Origin: Candidatus Zhuqueibacterota bacterium
Lineage (GTDB): Bacteria; Zhuqueibacterota; QNDG01; JABMRT01
Length of the DNA stretch: 35,913 nt
Assembly (NCBI GenBank): GCA_013202295.1
Contig: JABMRT010000193.1
Span: 1 to 35,913 of the forward strand
Direction of reading: 5' to 3'
Part shown: positions 8,405-17,045 of the stretch, in pieces
How the letters are laid out: the number at the start of each line of letters is the position of its first letter
Position numbering within the stretch: the stretch's first letter is position 1
Program-made: the position numbers and the translations under genes
The notes under the pieces: generated by a model
What the model saw: the letters and a program-made list of their open reading frames with translations, nothing else
Told to the model about the DNA's origin: nothing
Database searches by the model: none

Positions 8405-8986
8405 ATGGCCATTCTATCTGCAGCATTTGTTCTCTTTCTTGTATTGGATCCACTGGGTAACATCCCGTTGTTTCTGGTGGCGTTGAAAGAAGTGGATCCG
8501 GCCCGGCATAAACGCATCATCATTCGCGAATCTTTATTCGGCCTGGGATTCCTCGTTCTTTTTTTGTTCCTGGGACGATACATACTTCAACTCATGCAAA
8601 TCTCTCAATCTTCGCTCAGCATTGCGGGTGGAATCATTCTGCTCATGATCGCCATTAAAATGGTGTTTCACGGATCGGAAGAGATCTTCAAAACCTCCAA
8701 TATGGGAGAGCCGTTTATTGTGCCGTTGGCCATCCCGCTCATTTCCGGCCCATCGGCCATGACCACGGTCGTGCTCTTCATGGCGCGCGAACCTGACAAA
8801 TGGCTGCAATGGCTTATCGCGGTAATTCTGGCATGGCTGGTCTCAGCAACTATTCTCTTTTTTTCAAATGGATTAAGCCGCATTCTTCGAAAACGCGGTC
8901 TCATCGCGCTCGAACGGCTGATGGGCATGCTGCTCACAACAGTGGCTGTAGAAATGTTCATCAAAGGTGTACAAAATTTATTCTGA
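8405..8986 (+). CDS. MarC family integral membrane protein
   Basis: Inner-membrane protein of the MarC/YhgN (UPF0056) family; molecular function is not established for the family despite the historical antibiotic-resistance name. The 193-aa product has about six hydrophobic segments. Family-typical stretches are FLVLDPLGNIPLFL at 11-24, GGIILLMIAIKM in the third segment, and VPLAIPLISGPSAMTTVVL, the conserved Pro/Gly-rich motif. CAGGAG lies 8 bases before the ATG. The gene begins 14 bases after the kinase-nucleotidyltransferase stop, suggesting cotranscription. Confidence 0.93.
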   Translation: MAILSAAFVLFLVLDPLGNIPLFLVALKEVDPARHKRIIIRESLFGLGFLVLFLFLGRYILQLMQISQSSLSIAGGIILLMIAIKMVFHGSEEIFKTSNMGEPFIVPLAIPLISGPSAMTTVVLFMAREPDKWLQWLIAVILAWLVSATILFFSNGLSRILRKRGLIALERLMGMLLTTVAVEMFIKGVQNLF

Positions 8987-9057
8987 TATAATAAATAATC
9001 TGAGGAACCTTGCCCCGCTTATTTCATTAAACATGGAATAACTTGAAGGGAATCCGC

Positions 9058-9939
9058 ATGTCAGATCATCACGAACATAATCACGAAGGTGTGTCTGAAC
9101 TCAGAACTGCATTTTTTCTGAATTTTGGATTCACACTTTTAGAGTTGTTTGGCGGGTTCTGGACCAACAGTGTGGCCATTCTTTCGGATGCCATACACGA
9201 TCTGGGGGACAGCGTCTCCCTGGGCATTGCATGGATACTTCAAATTGTCTCCTCAAAAGGCCGGGATAGCCGCTTTTCATACGGATATCGCCGTTTTTCT
9301 CTCCTTGGCGCATTAATAAGCACCCTGATATTAATTGCTGGTTCGGTCATTGTACTGACTCGGGCGCTGCCCAGATTACTGCATCCGGAGCCGGCCAATG
9401 CATCGGGCATGCTAATCTTCGCGATAATCGGAGTAGTTGTCAACGGCTTGGCGGCGCTCAAATTAAAGCACAGCCATTCCATGAATGCGCGAATGGCAGC
9501 ATTGCATTTATTGGAGGACATCCTTGGATGGGTCGCAGTATTAATTGTGAGTATTACCCTGCTTTTTACGCAATTTTATATTCTGGACTCCATCCTGTCT
9601 ATTCTAATCACTGGCATTATTTTGTTTAATGTCATCAGAAATTTAAAGCGGATTTTGAAAGTCTTTCTCCAGGCTGCACCGGAACAGGTACGTGTGGAAG
9701 CCATTGAAAATCAGCTGATTGCGATCCCCAAAGTACGCTCTTGTCATGACACCCATTGCTGGTCTCTCGATGGCGAGCACCATGTGCTTACAACGCACAT
9801 TGTGCTGGATTCCGAAACCTCTCAGGAGCAAATTGTCGAGATCAAAACCGTGATTAAAAACCTTGCAAAATCGATGGACTTTAGTCATATTACCGTCGAA
9901 ACCGAATTCGAAGATTTGGACTGTACCATGAAAGATTAA
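9058..9939 (+). CDS. Cation diffusion facilitator (Zn2+/Co2+/Cd2+ efflux)
   Basis: Proton-driven divalent metal exporter of the CDF (CzcD/ZitB/YiiP) family. The 293-aa protein has six predicted transmembrane helices and a cytoplasmic C-terminal domain. The transport site is visible: D44 and D48 in SDAIHDLGD of TM2, H150 and D154 in LHLLEDILGW of TM5, the Asp/Asp/His/Asp set known for zinc transport in YiiP. A short His-rich N-terminus (SDHHEHNHE) may collect metal. C-terminal HDTHCWSLDGEHHVLTTHI is typical of the regulatory domain. ATG 9058 has AAGGGA upstream; the in-frame TTG at 9043 lies within the Shine-Dalgarno region and is unlikely. The next gene starts 16 bases downstream. Confidence 0.95.
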   Translation: MSDHHEHNHEGVSELRTAFFLNFGFTLLELFGGFWTNSVAILSDAIHDLGDSVSLGIAWILQIVSSKGRDSRFSYGYRRFSLLGALISTLILIAGSVIVLTRALPRLLHPEPANASGMLIFAIIGVVVNGLAALKLKHSHSMNARMAALHLLEDILGWVAVLIVSITLLFTQFYILDSILSILITGIILFNVIRNLKRILKVFLQAAPEQVRVEAIENQLIAIPKVRSCHDTHCWSLDGEHHVLTTHIVLDSETSQEQIVEIKTVIKNLAKSMDFSHITVETEFEDLDCTMKD

Positions 9940-9955
9940 CCGGAGGAGTTTTTAA

Positions 9956-10561
9956 ATGAGGAAATGGATTCTGCTGAGTTTAAGCCTGTTTATCATTCTG
10001 ATGGCTTGCACACAAAAAGAAAAACAGCCCGCATTGGCCGAAGGTGAAATCTTTTTTAATGTGGATTCCACATTAATTCAAACACCCTTTTCTGTACCCG
10101 AATACGGATTTCAAGTCAGTCCTCCCATTACTTGGCTGGCAACTTCTCCTAATATGCTCAAACAAATCAAGGAATCTCTGGAATCTGTCGTACAGCCAAA
10201 AGGCGACTTTCAAATTAATCCGCTTCAATTCTTTTTGCATCCGGATCATCCGTCGGTCTTGGTTGTCTCATATATCACCGATCAGAATGTCGAAGCGGAT
10301 ATTCCTGCACTTCAAGAACGATACATCACCTCAATCCGAACCTCTCTCGCTTTATACAACCTTCAGGAAAATCAATATACAAAAACCGGAATCCCAATTA
10401 TTCAATATCTGCTTCAAAAAGATGGAAATATCATTTTTAAAATATTGTTCGAAGATTCTAAAAATCAACTGATACAATTGGATTATGTGGTTCCACAATC
10501 AGTTTTCCCAGAAGAATCAAAGGCCATTGAGTCTTCAATCGGGACAATCAGCATCCAATAA
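9956..10561 (+). CDS. Lipoprotein of unknown function
   Basis: A 201-aa protein with a type II signal peptide: positively charged MRKW, a hydrophobic stretch and lipobox LMAC with lipidated C18. The mature part has mixed alpha/beta character (PEYGFQVSPPITWLAT; VLVVSYITDQN), reminiscent of PsbP/TPP-like folds in lipoproteins that follow a membrane gene, but no family is recognised. GGAGGAG lies close upstream of the ATG. It sits 16 bases after the CDF exporter and 15 bases before another small lipoprotein, so a shared transcript is likely. Any link to metal export rests only on neighbourhood. Confidence 0.8.
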   Translation: MRKWILLSLSLFIILMACTQKEKQPALAEGEIFFNVDSTLIQTPFSVPEYGFQVSPPITWLATSPNMLKQIKESLESVVQPKGDFQINPLQFFLHPDHPSVLVVSYITDQNVEADIPALQERYITSIRTSLALYNLQENQYTKTGIPIIQYLLQKDGNIIFKILFEDSKNQLIQLDYVVPQSVFPEESKAIESSIGTISIQ

Positions 10562-10576
10562 AAGGAGATTGGAGAA

Positions 10577-10870
10577 ATGAAAAAATTCATTGCAATTTTT
10601 ATGACATGCATACTGCTCTTTCTGATGACTGGATGCGCTGCGCACATCCATGAAATCGGTAAGGGTGCGCAGGGAAGTAAAATGACAGAGGTTCGCCAAT
10701 GGTATGCATTATGGGGTTTGATTCCTATCAATGAAGTAGATTCAGGGGATATGGCAGGTGATGCGACCGATTATACCATCAAGACAGAAAGTGACGAACT
10801 GGACATCATCATCAACATTTTCACAGCTAATGTCAGTGTGGTTTCAAGGACGGTTACTGTTACAAAATAA
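10577..10870 (+). CDS. Small Bor-like lipoprotein
   Basis: A 97-aa protein with signal peptide and lipobox MTGC (C20), hence an envelope lipoprotein. The mature part RQWYALWGLIPINEVDSGD, then IIINIFTANVSVVSRTVTV, has the layout of small Bor-type lipoproteins: a central W-G-L-x-P segment and a C-terminal hydrophobic beta segment. The assignment is by pattern only. AAGGAG lies before the ATG. Last gene of the run starting at greA. The 81-base gap that follows contains an 8-T run (GGCC followed by eight T) without a clear stem. Confidence 0.75.
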   Translation: MKKFIAIFMTCILLFLMTGCAAHIHEIGKGAQGSKMTEVRQWYALWGLIPINEVDSGDMAGDATDYTIKTESDELDIIINIFTANVSVVSRTVTVTK

Positions 10871-10951
10871 TCAGGCGATACATTTGAAGACCAATGGCCT
10901 TTTTTTTGATTTATAAGTATTCCTAAATTTTTCAAACCGTCAGGATCGAAT

Positions 10952-11851
10952 TTGAGTCATCTCTTTTCACAAAAGCGATGGGCGCCAAAGGGCATCGTCA
11001 TTTTACTACTCATTATCGCAATTGGTTTGTCCGCCACAAAGCAGTTGGAGATCTCAACTCAGGCGGCCGGACTCAATACCCTTTCAACATCCAACCAGGA
11101 ATATTTGGACAGCGCATTGAAACGTACATTGCAAACATTTGCGCTGCTCTCCGCCGTGAAAGTAGGTCTGGCTATTATTGAGGGGACCGAGGTCGGTGTG
11201 GGATTCGGCATTGAGATTGGAGACGTGGTACAGGCAGCCTACGATTATGTGGATCTCGCCTGGCGTGTCGTCTTAACCAGCGCGGCCATTCTGATCGGTA
11301 CACGCTTTCTACTTCAGGCAGCCGGTTTAGTGGATCACTGGCTGCTCTCTGTGACATTGTTTTTCATCCTGCTCGCCCTGTTTATGCGTTGGACTAACAG
11401 CCGCCGACACACGATACACCGCATTCTACAGGATATCACACTCGTCTCGGTGATATTAACCCTGACCCTCTATCTTGTGCTGCCGTTGTCCATCATGGGA
11501 GGACGCCTCCTTTCTTCTAAAATCACACGCCCGTCCATTGAGGAAGCGGAACAAGGCGTATCGCGATTTAAAGCCGATATTTTTCCAGACGGGAATGAAA
11601 ATCAATCCGGATTCTGGTCCCGATTCGGTAATCCGCAAGCGCAAGTAAAAGCGATTGCCAAAACGATCTCGCAAAAAACAACCGAGTTGAGTTTGTGGAT
11701 TTTGAAAATCATCGCCGGATATCTATTTGACACCCTCATCTTTCCACTTCTACTTTTTTTAATCGGGATATGGCTGACCAAATCAGCCACGAAATATCTG
11801 TACTCGCTAAATCGAGAATCTTTCCTATTTCAAAATATGAATCGTGGGTAA
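10952..11851 (+). CDS. Multi-pass membrane protein of unknown family
   Basis: A 299-aa inner-membrane protein. Hydrophobic segments lie near residues 14-29, 58-76, 103-122, 129-146, 160-180 and 246-276; a polar loop of about 65 residues (182-245) lies between the last two. A Gly-rich segment (VGVGFGIEIGDVVQAAYDYVD, 81-101) is conspicuous and lacks charges typical of a soluble domain. I do not recognise the family. The TTG start has AGGA 6 bases upstream. Its stop is 11 bases before the SpoIIE-type phosphatase, so it may be that sensor's membrane partner; this is inference from spacing alone. Confidence 0.75.
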   Translation: MSHLFSQKRWAPKGIVILLLIIAIGLSATKQLEISTQAAGLNTLSTSNQEYLDSALKRTLQTFALLSAVKVGLAIIEGTEVGVGFGIEIGDVVQAAYDYVDLAWRVVLTSAAILIGTRFLLQAAGLVDHWLLSVTLFFILLALFMRWTNSRRHTIHRILQDITLVSVILTLTLYLVLPLSIMGGRLLSSKITRPSIEEAEQGVSRFKADIFPDGNENQSGFWSRFGNPQAQVKAIAKTISQKTTELSLWILKIIAGYLFDTLIFPLLLFLIGIWLTKSATKYLYSLNRESFLFQNMNRG

Positions 11852-11862
11852 TCGTATAAGCC

Positions 11863-13830
11863 ATGGGATTACGTAAGCATAAATTCAGTCTGAAATATAA
11901 AATCGCATTCACGTTTATGCTTTTAGTTTTGATTGTCATGGCGACTGTGACCTATTTCTTTACGATTCGTGAACTCGGATTGCGTGTGGATCAGATGGAA
12001 GAGCGCATGGAACGGCTCGCGAACAATATCGCCAGTATCCGATCCGTTGAAACGGATGATTGGAGCATTTATCAGACTGTGATTGACAACCAAATCAGGT
12101 TAAATCGTGAGTTGGTCTATATTGCAATTCTGGATGAAAATGAAAATATCAAAGCACATGCACTCAATGTCGATTGGGTGGATCTTGGTACGGATACCGA
12201 ATTAACCACTGCCCGTCAAGCTGCTGTGATCCGAAGGCTTATGGAGGGACAGATCGCAGAGGAAAGCCAGAGGGATTTCGCATCTAAGTCCGTGAATATT
12301 ATGATGAGCGGGCGTGATTCGGGTACTGTAAGAGTGGGCTTTTCTCTGGTGGATCTGAACAATGATATGTTGGAAAATCTGTATCGTAATTTGCGTCTGG
12401 GTCTGATCTTTCTTATCCTCGCAATACTCATGTCCTTGTTCCTCAGTGACCGTATAATCAAACCGCTTCAAAAACTGACAAAGGCAATGCTGAAGATTCC
12501 AGCTGGTGATTTGGATAGCGAGATTCACATTGAATCCAATGATGAAATTGGTGAAATGGCCGAAACATTTAATTTTGTGGTGCATGGTCTGAGAGAGAAA
12601 AAGGTCATCGAAAATTTCAGCCGGGATCTTGGCACAAACATGGATTTGAAGACTGTGTGCCGGATGATTCGCGATCAGATCACGACTGCCCTGCAAGCGG
12701 ATACCGGAATTCTTCTTCTGAGGGATCAGGACAAGGAATTCGACTTTCATCTGATCGATGTGGATCATGATGAATCCTCGACTGAGTCACCACTTGTTTG
12801 TGACGAGGAACTCTTAAAAACATTGCTTGATGATCCGATCCATGTCATCCCATTACGAAAGCTAAAAGAAGTGGAGAATTTTTATACAACACTCAAAACG
12901 CGATTTAAGTTGACAGATTCTGCTGTACTCGTACCCATGATGATGCAGGATGCCTGCCTCGGTCTTTTTATCTTGCAACGCAAGGAAGATATCACTGAGA
13001 ATGAAAAATACTTCCTACGCACTCTGATTCAGCAGGGTATGATGGCCATTGAGAATGCCCTCCTGCTTGAAGAGCAGGCTGAAAAGGAGCGTCTGAAACG
13101 TGAACTTGAGATTGCACGAACTATGCAACAGAGTCTACTGCCCATTCAAATGCCGCAAATCAAGAATGTGGATCTGCACGGCTGCTGTCTGCCGGCCGCG
13201 GAAATCGGGGGGGATTACTTTGATTTTTTCGAATTGGAGAATGGAAAGCTCGGAATCGTGATTGCGGATGTGACAGGCAAAGGCGCTTCCGCCGCCTTTT
13301 ATATGGCCGTTGTGAAAGGGCTCATGCTCTCACTTTCAAGATCACAGCATTCTCCGGCTCAGCTTCTCAGCGAACTCAATCGGCGACTCTGGAATCAAAT
13401 GGATCGAAAAATATTCATCACCATGATTTACTGTATTCTGGATCCGGAAAAGAGGCGGTTTATTTTTTCCCGAGCCGGGCACAATGGATTGATGGTGAAA
13501 ACTGCGGACAAAGAGGACGTATACTGTCTTTCTCCAAGAGGGATAGGACTTGGGCTCGAATCCGGCCCTATCTTTGACGACACCATTGAGGAAGAAGAAA
13601 TCCAACTCAACAAGGGAGATCGAATCCTTCTGTTCACGGATGGCGCATTTGAAACCCGAAATTGTGACGCGGATGAGTTTGGTGAATCACGGTTGATGGA
13701 GATTTTCACGGTATCCGAGGGAATGAATGCGGCCGGATACAATTCGCGAATTCTTGAATCCATCTCAGCCTTCTCAGAGCAATCTGAACCCCATGACGAT
13801 ATCACATTGATCACCCTGAAAATACTATAA
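11863..13830 (+). CDS. Membrane sensor serine/threonine phosphatase (HAMP-GAF-PP2C SpoIIE/RsbU type)
   Basis: Predicted receptor that dephosphorylates a phosphoserine protein, classically an anti-sigma-factor antagonist of the STAS family. Layout of the 655 residues: TM1 13-34; extracytoplasmic sensor about 35-177; TM2 178-195; HAMP 196-246 (IKPLQKLTKAM, SNDEIGEMAETFN); GAF about 255-400; coiled helix RELEIARTMQQSLLP (413-427); PP2C/SpoIIE domain 430-655. Metal-binding acids are seen: D451 in IGGDYFD, D469 in IADVTGKG, D593 in FTDGAFE, and D645-D646 in PHDDITL, so it should be active. No STAS or anti-sigma kinase gene lies nearby, so the target must be elsewhere. Flanked by a membrane protein 11 bases upstream and a TPR lipoprotein 100 bases downstream. 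Confidence 0.93.
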   Translation: MGLRKHKFSLKYKIAFTFMLLVLIVMATVTYFFTIRELGLRVDQMEERMERLANNIASIRSVETDDWSIYQTVIDNQIRLNRELVYIAILDENENIKAHALNVDWVDLGTDTELTTARQAAVIRRLMEGQIAEESQRDFASKSVNIMMSGRDSGTVRVGFSLVDLNNDMLENLYRNLRLGLIFLILAILMSLFLSDRIIKPLQKLTKAMLKIPAGDLDSEIHIESNDEIGEMAETFNFVVHGLREKKVIENFSRDLGTNMDLKTVCRMIRDQITTALQADTGILLLRDQDKEFDFHLIDVDHDESSTESPLVCDEELLKTLLDDPIHVIPLRKLKEVENFYTTLKTRFKLTDSAVLVPMMMQDACLGLFILQRKEDITENEKYFLRTLIQQGMMAIENALLLEEQAEKERLKRELEIARTMQQSLLPIQMPQIKNVDLHGCCLPAAEIGGDYFDFFELENGKLGIVIADVTGKGASAAFYMAVVKGLMLSLSRSQHSPAQLLSELNRRLWNQMDRKIFITMIYCILDPEKRRFIFSRAGHNGLMVKTADKEDVYCLSPRGIGLGLESGPIFDDTIEEEEIQLNKGDRILLFTDGAFETRNCDADEFGESRLMEIFTVSEGMNAAGYNSRILESISAFSEQSEPHDDITLITLKIL

Positions 13831-13930
13831 CCGTTGATAGCGATCTGATCCTGGATCTTATCACAATATTCTAAGTACAACAAATAAGTCTCATCATACA
13901 TATTCTATGAATTTATAAGGAATACGATTC

Positions 13931-16462
13931 ATGAAGAGTCAGATTTGGATTTTTATATGTCTCATTATTGGGACAATGCTTTTTATCCAGTGCCAGAAGA
14001 CGGATGGGCAAAGAAAGATTCGTCTTTCCGATCAACCCATGAATAGCGGATCAGATGCCCAATTATCCACGACCATCTATCTGGAAGAGCAACAGCGCCG
14101 ATCCATGGCAGTATGGTTTTTTCAAAACGAAACTGGAGATGAGAATCTTGAGTGGCTGCAAAAAGGACTGACTGAAATGTTCATCCGGGCGTTGAGCCAG
14201 TCAAGTTCTCTCTCGGTGATGGGAACAGACAGACTCTATGAGATCATCGAACGCTTGGGTGAAGATGTCTCCTCCACTCAAATGGATATGGACATGGCCG
14301 CTATTTTTGCACAGGAAGCGAATGTCGAAGCGCTTTTGACAGGCAATATTTCAAAGCATGGTGATTCACTCCAGATCAACATCAGCTTGCACGAACCGGA
14401 TGGCATCGTGTTAAGCAAAGAGAGTATTGAAGGACCCGGATTGGAAAACCTCTTTGCTATGGTTGATCAACTCACGCAAAAGTTGAAGCAGGATATGCGT
14501 CTTTCCTCGGAAAAACAGCCGGAACGTAGCCTGACGGAGCTCTCTACCAATTCCTTAGAGGCTTGGCAGCATTATACAGCAGGTATGGATTTTGAGAATC
14601 AAATGCTTATATCTGAGGCCATGAAGGAATTTCAAAAGGCCATTCAAGCTGACTCCAACTTTGTCTCTGCTCATTATAAACTGGCAATGGCTTATTTTGG
14701 TTATGGCGATGCAGAAAAAGGTATTCGTTCTTATCAAAAAGCACAATCTCTTAAAGACAAAGCCACCTTTCAAGAGAGAATGCAAATTGATCTGTTTGAG
14801 GCAATGCTTAAAAATGACGATGAAGCCTTGTTTGCCATCCATGAACAAATGATGACAGCCGATCCCAACAACATTGAGGCAAGTTATACACTTGCCAATT
14901 ATTATTTTGGCAATCAAGAATATGACAATGCAGCCAAATACTATCAGAAAATCTTAGAGATTGATCCCAAACACAAAATGTCATACAATCAAATGGGATA
15001 TTCCAGCGCCTTTCATGGCGATTTTGAGGGGGCGAAGAAGGCCTTCAGAAAATATATAGACTTCGCGCCAGATGAACCCAATCCCTACGACAGTCTTGGC
15101 GAAATCAACTGGATTCAGGGAAACTACAAAGAGGCAGAAAAATGTTTTAAAATCGCTTTGGAAAAAAATCAGGCGTTCACTGCAGGATGGAGTCACCTGG
15201 GCCAAATTTATCTTGAACAGGGCAAATATAAAAAAGCCCTCAAAGTCTATGAAACCCTGCGGGATATGGAAACCGAACGTGCACCAAAGTCAGCTGCTCA
15301 TTATTCCCTCGGTGTAACTGCCATGCGCATGAATCAGGATGATAAGGCCATCGCACATTTTTCTGAAGCCATCGAATTGATGGAATCATCAAATGGCTCC
15401 ATCGACCGTCTGATGGAAATATACAATAGACGCGACGATGAACAAACTGCGGAACAATTCCTGATCGATCTGTACAAGCGCCTTCTCAAGAATCTGGAAT
15501 CCGGTGATCAATCCATTGACCAGATCGGCACTTTGGCCAAACTTTCATTGGATTATAACATCCACCCCGAAAAAACATTGAAGATTACACAGCATGTAGC
15601 CGAAACCATGGAGATATTCAACGTTCGGCTTTTTGCGGGTCTCATCGAAACGCTGCTCAAATTTCAACTTCAGCAGCCGGCCCCGGTTGAATCATTGGCC
15701 AGCGGGATTGATCATCAGGAGTTGCCGGGTGCCATGAGAGGCTTGCGTAATTTTGGATGGGCGGGTTTCTGGCAATACTTCGACAGAATCAATACATACT
15801 ACTATAGTCATCCGAGGGGCGAGCATCTTTATAAGAATTTGATCGAATTGTGCACGGATGAGAGCACTCGATCAATACGAATCACATTTCAAATGCTGCT
15901 TTCGGATTTGTATTTAAATACAGGCCGGATCGATGAGGCTGAAGCATTATGGCAGATGACCGGAATCCCGGACGAATCATTCTGGAGAGTGATTGGGCCA
16001 TTCGAGAATCGAAATGGATTTGGTAAGAAATTTCCACCGGAAAAGAAAATCGATTTTACGAAGATTTATAAATCAAATGGACAAAAAACCGGATGGCAAC
16101 TCCATTCAGATTCATTTTATGATGGATTCATTAATCTGAAAAAAGACTTCGCAGAACCAAACTGGGCAGTCGCCTATGGTGTGCTGGATATAAAATCAGA
16201 ATTTGCACAACAGGTATGGATTCGCCTCGGTACAACGGATGGCATCAAAGTCTGGGTAAATGAAGAGGAAGTCTGGCGTTTTAACCGTATCAGACCGGCA
16301 CGTCTGGATGAAGACAAGTTCCCGATTCAACTCAAAGCGGGAACCAACCGTATCCTGGTTAAAGTGTGTAACTACGATGGTCAGTGGGGCTTTTACTTCC
16401 GCATCTCGGATGAAGCAGGAAACTCTGTTCCTTATTTACAATTTATTTCGCCGGACAGTTAA
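13931..16462 (+). CDS. TPR lipoprotein with FlgO/CsgG-like N-terminal domain and jelly-roll C-terminus
   Basis: An 843-aa envelope lipoprotein; lipobox LFIQC with C21. Residues about 55-195 resemble the FlgO/CsgG/TolB-N type domain (MAVWFFQNETGDENLEWLQKG; then LSVMGTDRLYEII). TPR repeats follow from about 205 to 510, for example AMKEFQKAIQADSNFVSAHY and AAKYYQKILEIDPKHKMSYN. A less regular helical region leads to residues 660-843, which carry WRVIGPFENRNGFGKKFPPE and VWIRLGTTDGIKVWVNEEEV, a beta-sandwich pattern seen at the C-termini of large secreted TPR proteins. Likely a scaffold for protein contacts at the outer membrane; no enzymatic motif is seen. Follows the phosphatase gene by 100 bases; possible output or input partner. 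Confidence 0.85.
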   Translation: MKSQIWIFICLIIGTMLFIQCQKTDGQRKIRLSDQPMNSGSDAQLSTTIYLEEQQRRSMAVWFFQNETGDENLEWLQKGLTEMFIRALSQSSSLSVMGTDRLYEIIERLGEDVSSTQMDMDMAAIFAQEANVEALLTGNISKHGDSLQINISLHEPDGIVLSKESIEGPGLENLFAMVDQLTQKLKQDMRLSSEKQPERSLTELSTNSLEAWQHYTAGMDFENQMLISEAMKEFQKAIQADSNFVSAHYKLAMAYFGYGDAEKGIRSYQKAQSLKDKATFQERMQIDLFEAMLKNDDEALFAIHEQMMTADPNNIEASYTLANYYFGNQEYDNAAKYYQKILEIDPKHKMSYNQMGYSSAFHGDFEGAKKAFRKYIDFAPDEPNPYDSLGEINWIQGNYKEAEKCFKIALEKNQAFTAGWSHLGQIYLEQGKYKKALKVYETLRDMETERAPKSAAHYSLGVTAMRMNQDDKAIAHFSEAIELMESSNGSIDRLMEIYNRRDDEQTAEQFLIDLYKRLLKNLESGDQSIDQIGTLAKLSLDYNIHPEKTLKITQHVAETMEIFNVRLFAGLIETLLKFQLQQPAPVESLASGIDHQELPGAMRGLRNFGWAGFWQYFDRINTYYYSHPRGEHLYKNLIELCTDESTRSIRITFQMLLSDLYLNTGRIDEAEALWQMTGIPDESFWRVIGPFENRNGFGKKFPPEKKIDFTKIYKSNGQKTGWQLHSDSFYDGFINLKKDFAEPNWAVAYGVLDIKSEFAQQVWIRLGTTDGIKVWVNEEEVWRFNRIRPARLDEDKFPIQLKAGTNRILVKVCNYDGQWGFYFRISDEAGNSVPYLQFISPDS

Positions 16463-16498
16463 GAACAGGTCGCTCTGGTTTTAAACGACGAGTAGCTT

Positions 16499-16963
16499 TT
16501 ATACGTCGTGCCCAAACACCAATGCGGTCATGCTTTCGATTTCAATCTTCACAATGGAAGTGATCTTCAATTTCTCATCGAGATAATCATAAGATTTATT
16601 GGAGTACTGCCGCATGATCGCATCCAGGCCAATGCGTTTCTCAGAGTTGGATTCAATAAAAACAGCCTGACCATATCCAACAACACTTCGGAATTTCATC
16701 GTCCATTTGCAGGCAATCTCACTTTCAACCATCTCATGATCCACATCCATTTCAAAACAGATGTTCGGATTCTTTCGAATCACATCAATCTTCCTGCCTT
16801 TTAATCCAGTATGGAAATACAAGATTCCGGATTCATATCCGAAGTTAAGGGGAATGAGATAGGGATGGTCTCCTTCCACCATGGCGAGCCGCATCACCTT
16901 CGCTTTTCTGATGATAGATTCAATCACTTGGGGATCTGTTATCAATTTATCCTTTTTTGGCAA
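16499..16963 (-). CDS. Pyridoxamine 5'-phosphate oxidase-like flavoprotein (NimA/PPOX family)
   Basis: A 154-aa split-barrel flavin-binding protein of the PPOX/NimA-related group; members reduce or bind diverse substrates, so no specific reaction is claimed. Recognisable features: VIESIIRKAKVMRLAMVEGD, then PYLIPLNFGYESGILYFHTG, GRKIDVIRKNPNICFEMDVD and the strand FRSVVGYGQAVFIE. TTG 16963 was chosen: AAAGGG at 16976-16971 lies 7 bases upstream, and the longer frame from 17008 would be read through the terminator hairpin at 16989-17019. Convergent with the TPR lipoprotein gene, with 36 bases between the stops. Confidence 0.9.
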   Translation of the reverse strand: MPKKDKLITDPQVIESIIRKAKVMRLAMVEGDHPYLIPLNFGYESGILYFHTGLKGRKIDVIRKNPNICFEMDVDHEMVESEIACKWTMKFRSVVGYGQAVFIESNSEKRIGLDAIMRQYSNKSYDYLDEKLKITSIVKIEIESMTALVFGHDV

Positions 16964-16979
16964 TGAACCACCCTTTCTG

Positions 16980-17019
16980 ATAAAATAAACCCCGCAACCA
17001 CCTGTCATGGCTGCGGGGT
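16980..17019 (-). terminator. Strong intrinsic terminator of the lipoprotein/barrel operon
   Basis: Read on the minus strand, a 12-bp stem (17019-17008 with 17000-16989, one G-U pair) encloses a 7-base loop and is followed by TTATTTTAT. It begins 27 bases after the stop at 17046. It separates that operon from the PPOX gene, so PPOX needs its own promoter or read-through. Confidence 0.85.
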
Positions 17020-17045
17020 AAGTTATAATAAATTTGGAGGACTAT

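Noticed and set aside
10871-10951. T8 run as intrinsic terminator
   Set aside because: No stem longer than three pairs precedes the T run.
13831-13930. Hairpin TGATA-GATC / GATC-TATCA after the phosphatase gene as terminator
   Set aside because: The stem is interrupted and lacks a T tail; GATC is self-complementary, which inflates the pairing.
16463-16498. ACGACG / CGTCGT inverted repeat between convergent stops as terminator
   Set aside because: Six pairs with a 13-base loop and no T tail in either direction.
16964-17008. N-terminal extension of the PPOX gene
   Set aside because: It is the loop and left arm of a strong terminator; TTG 16963 has its own AAAGGG.
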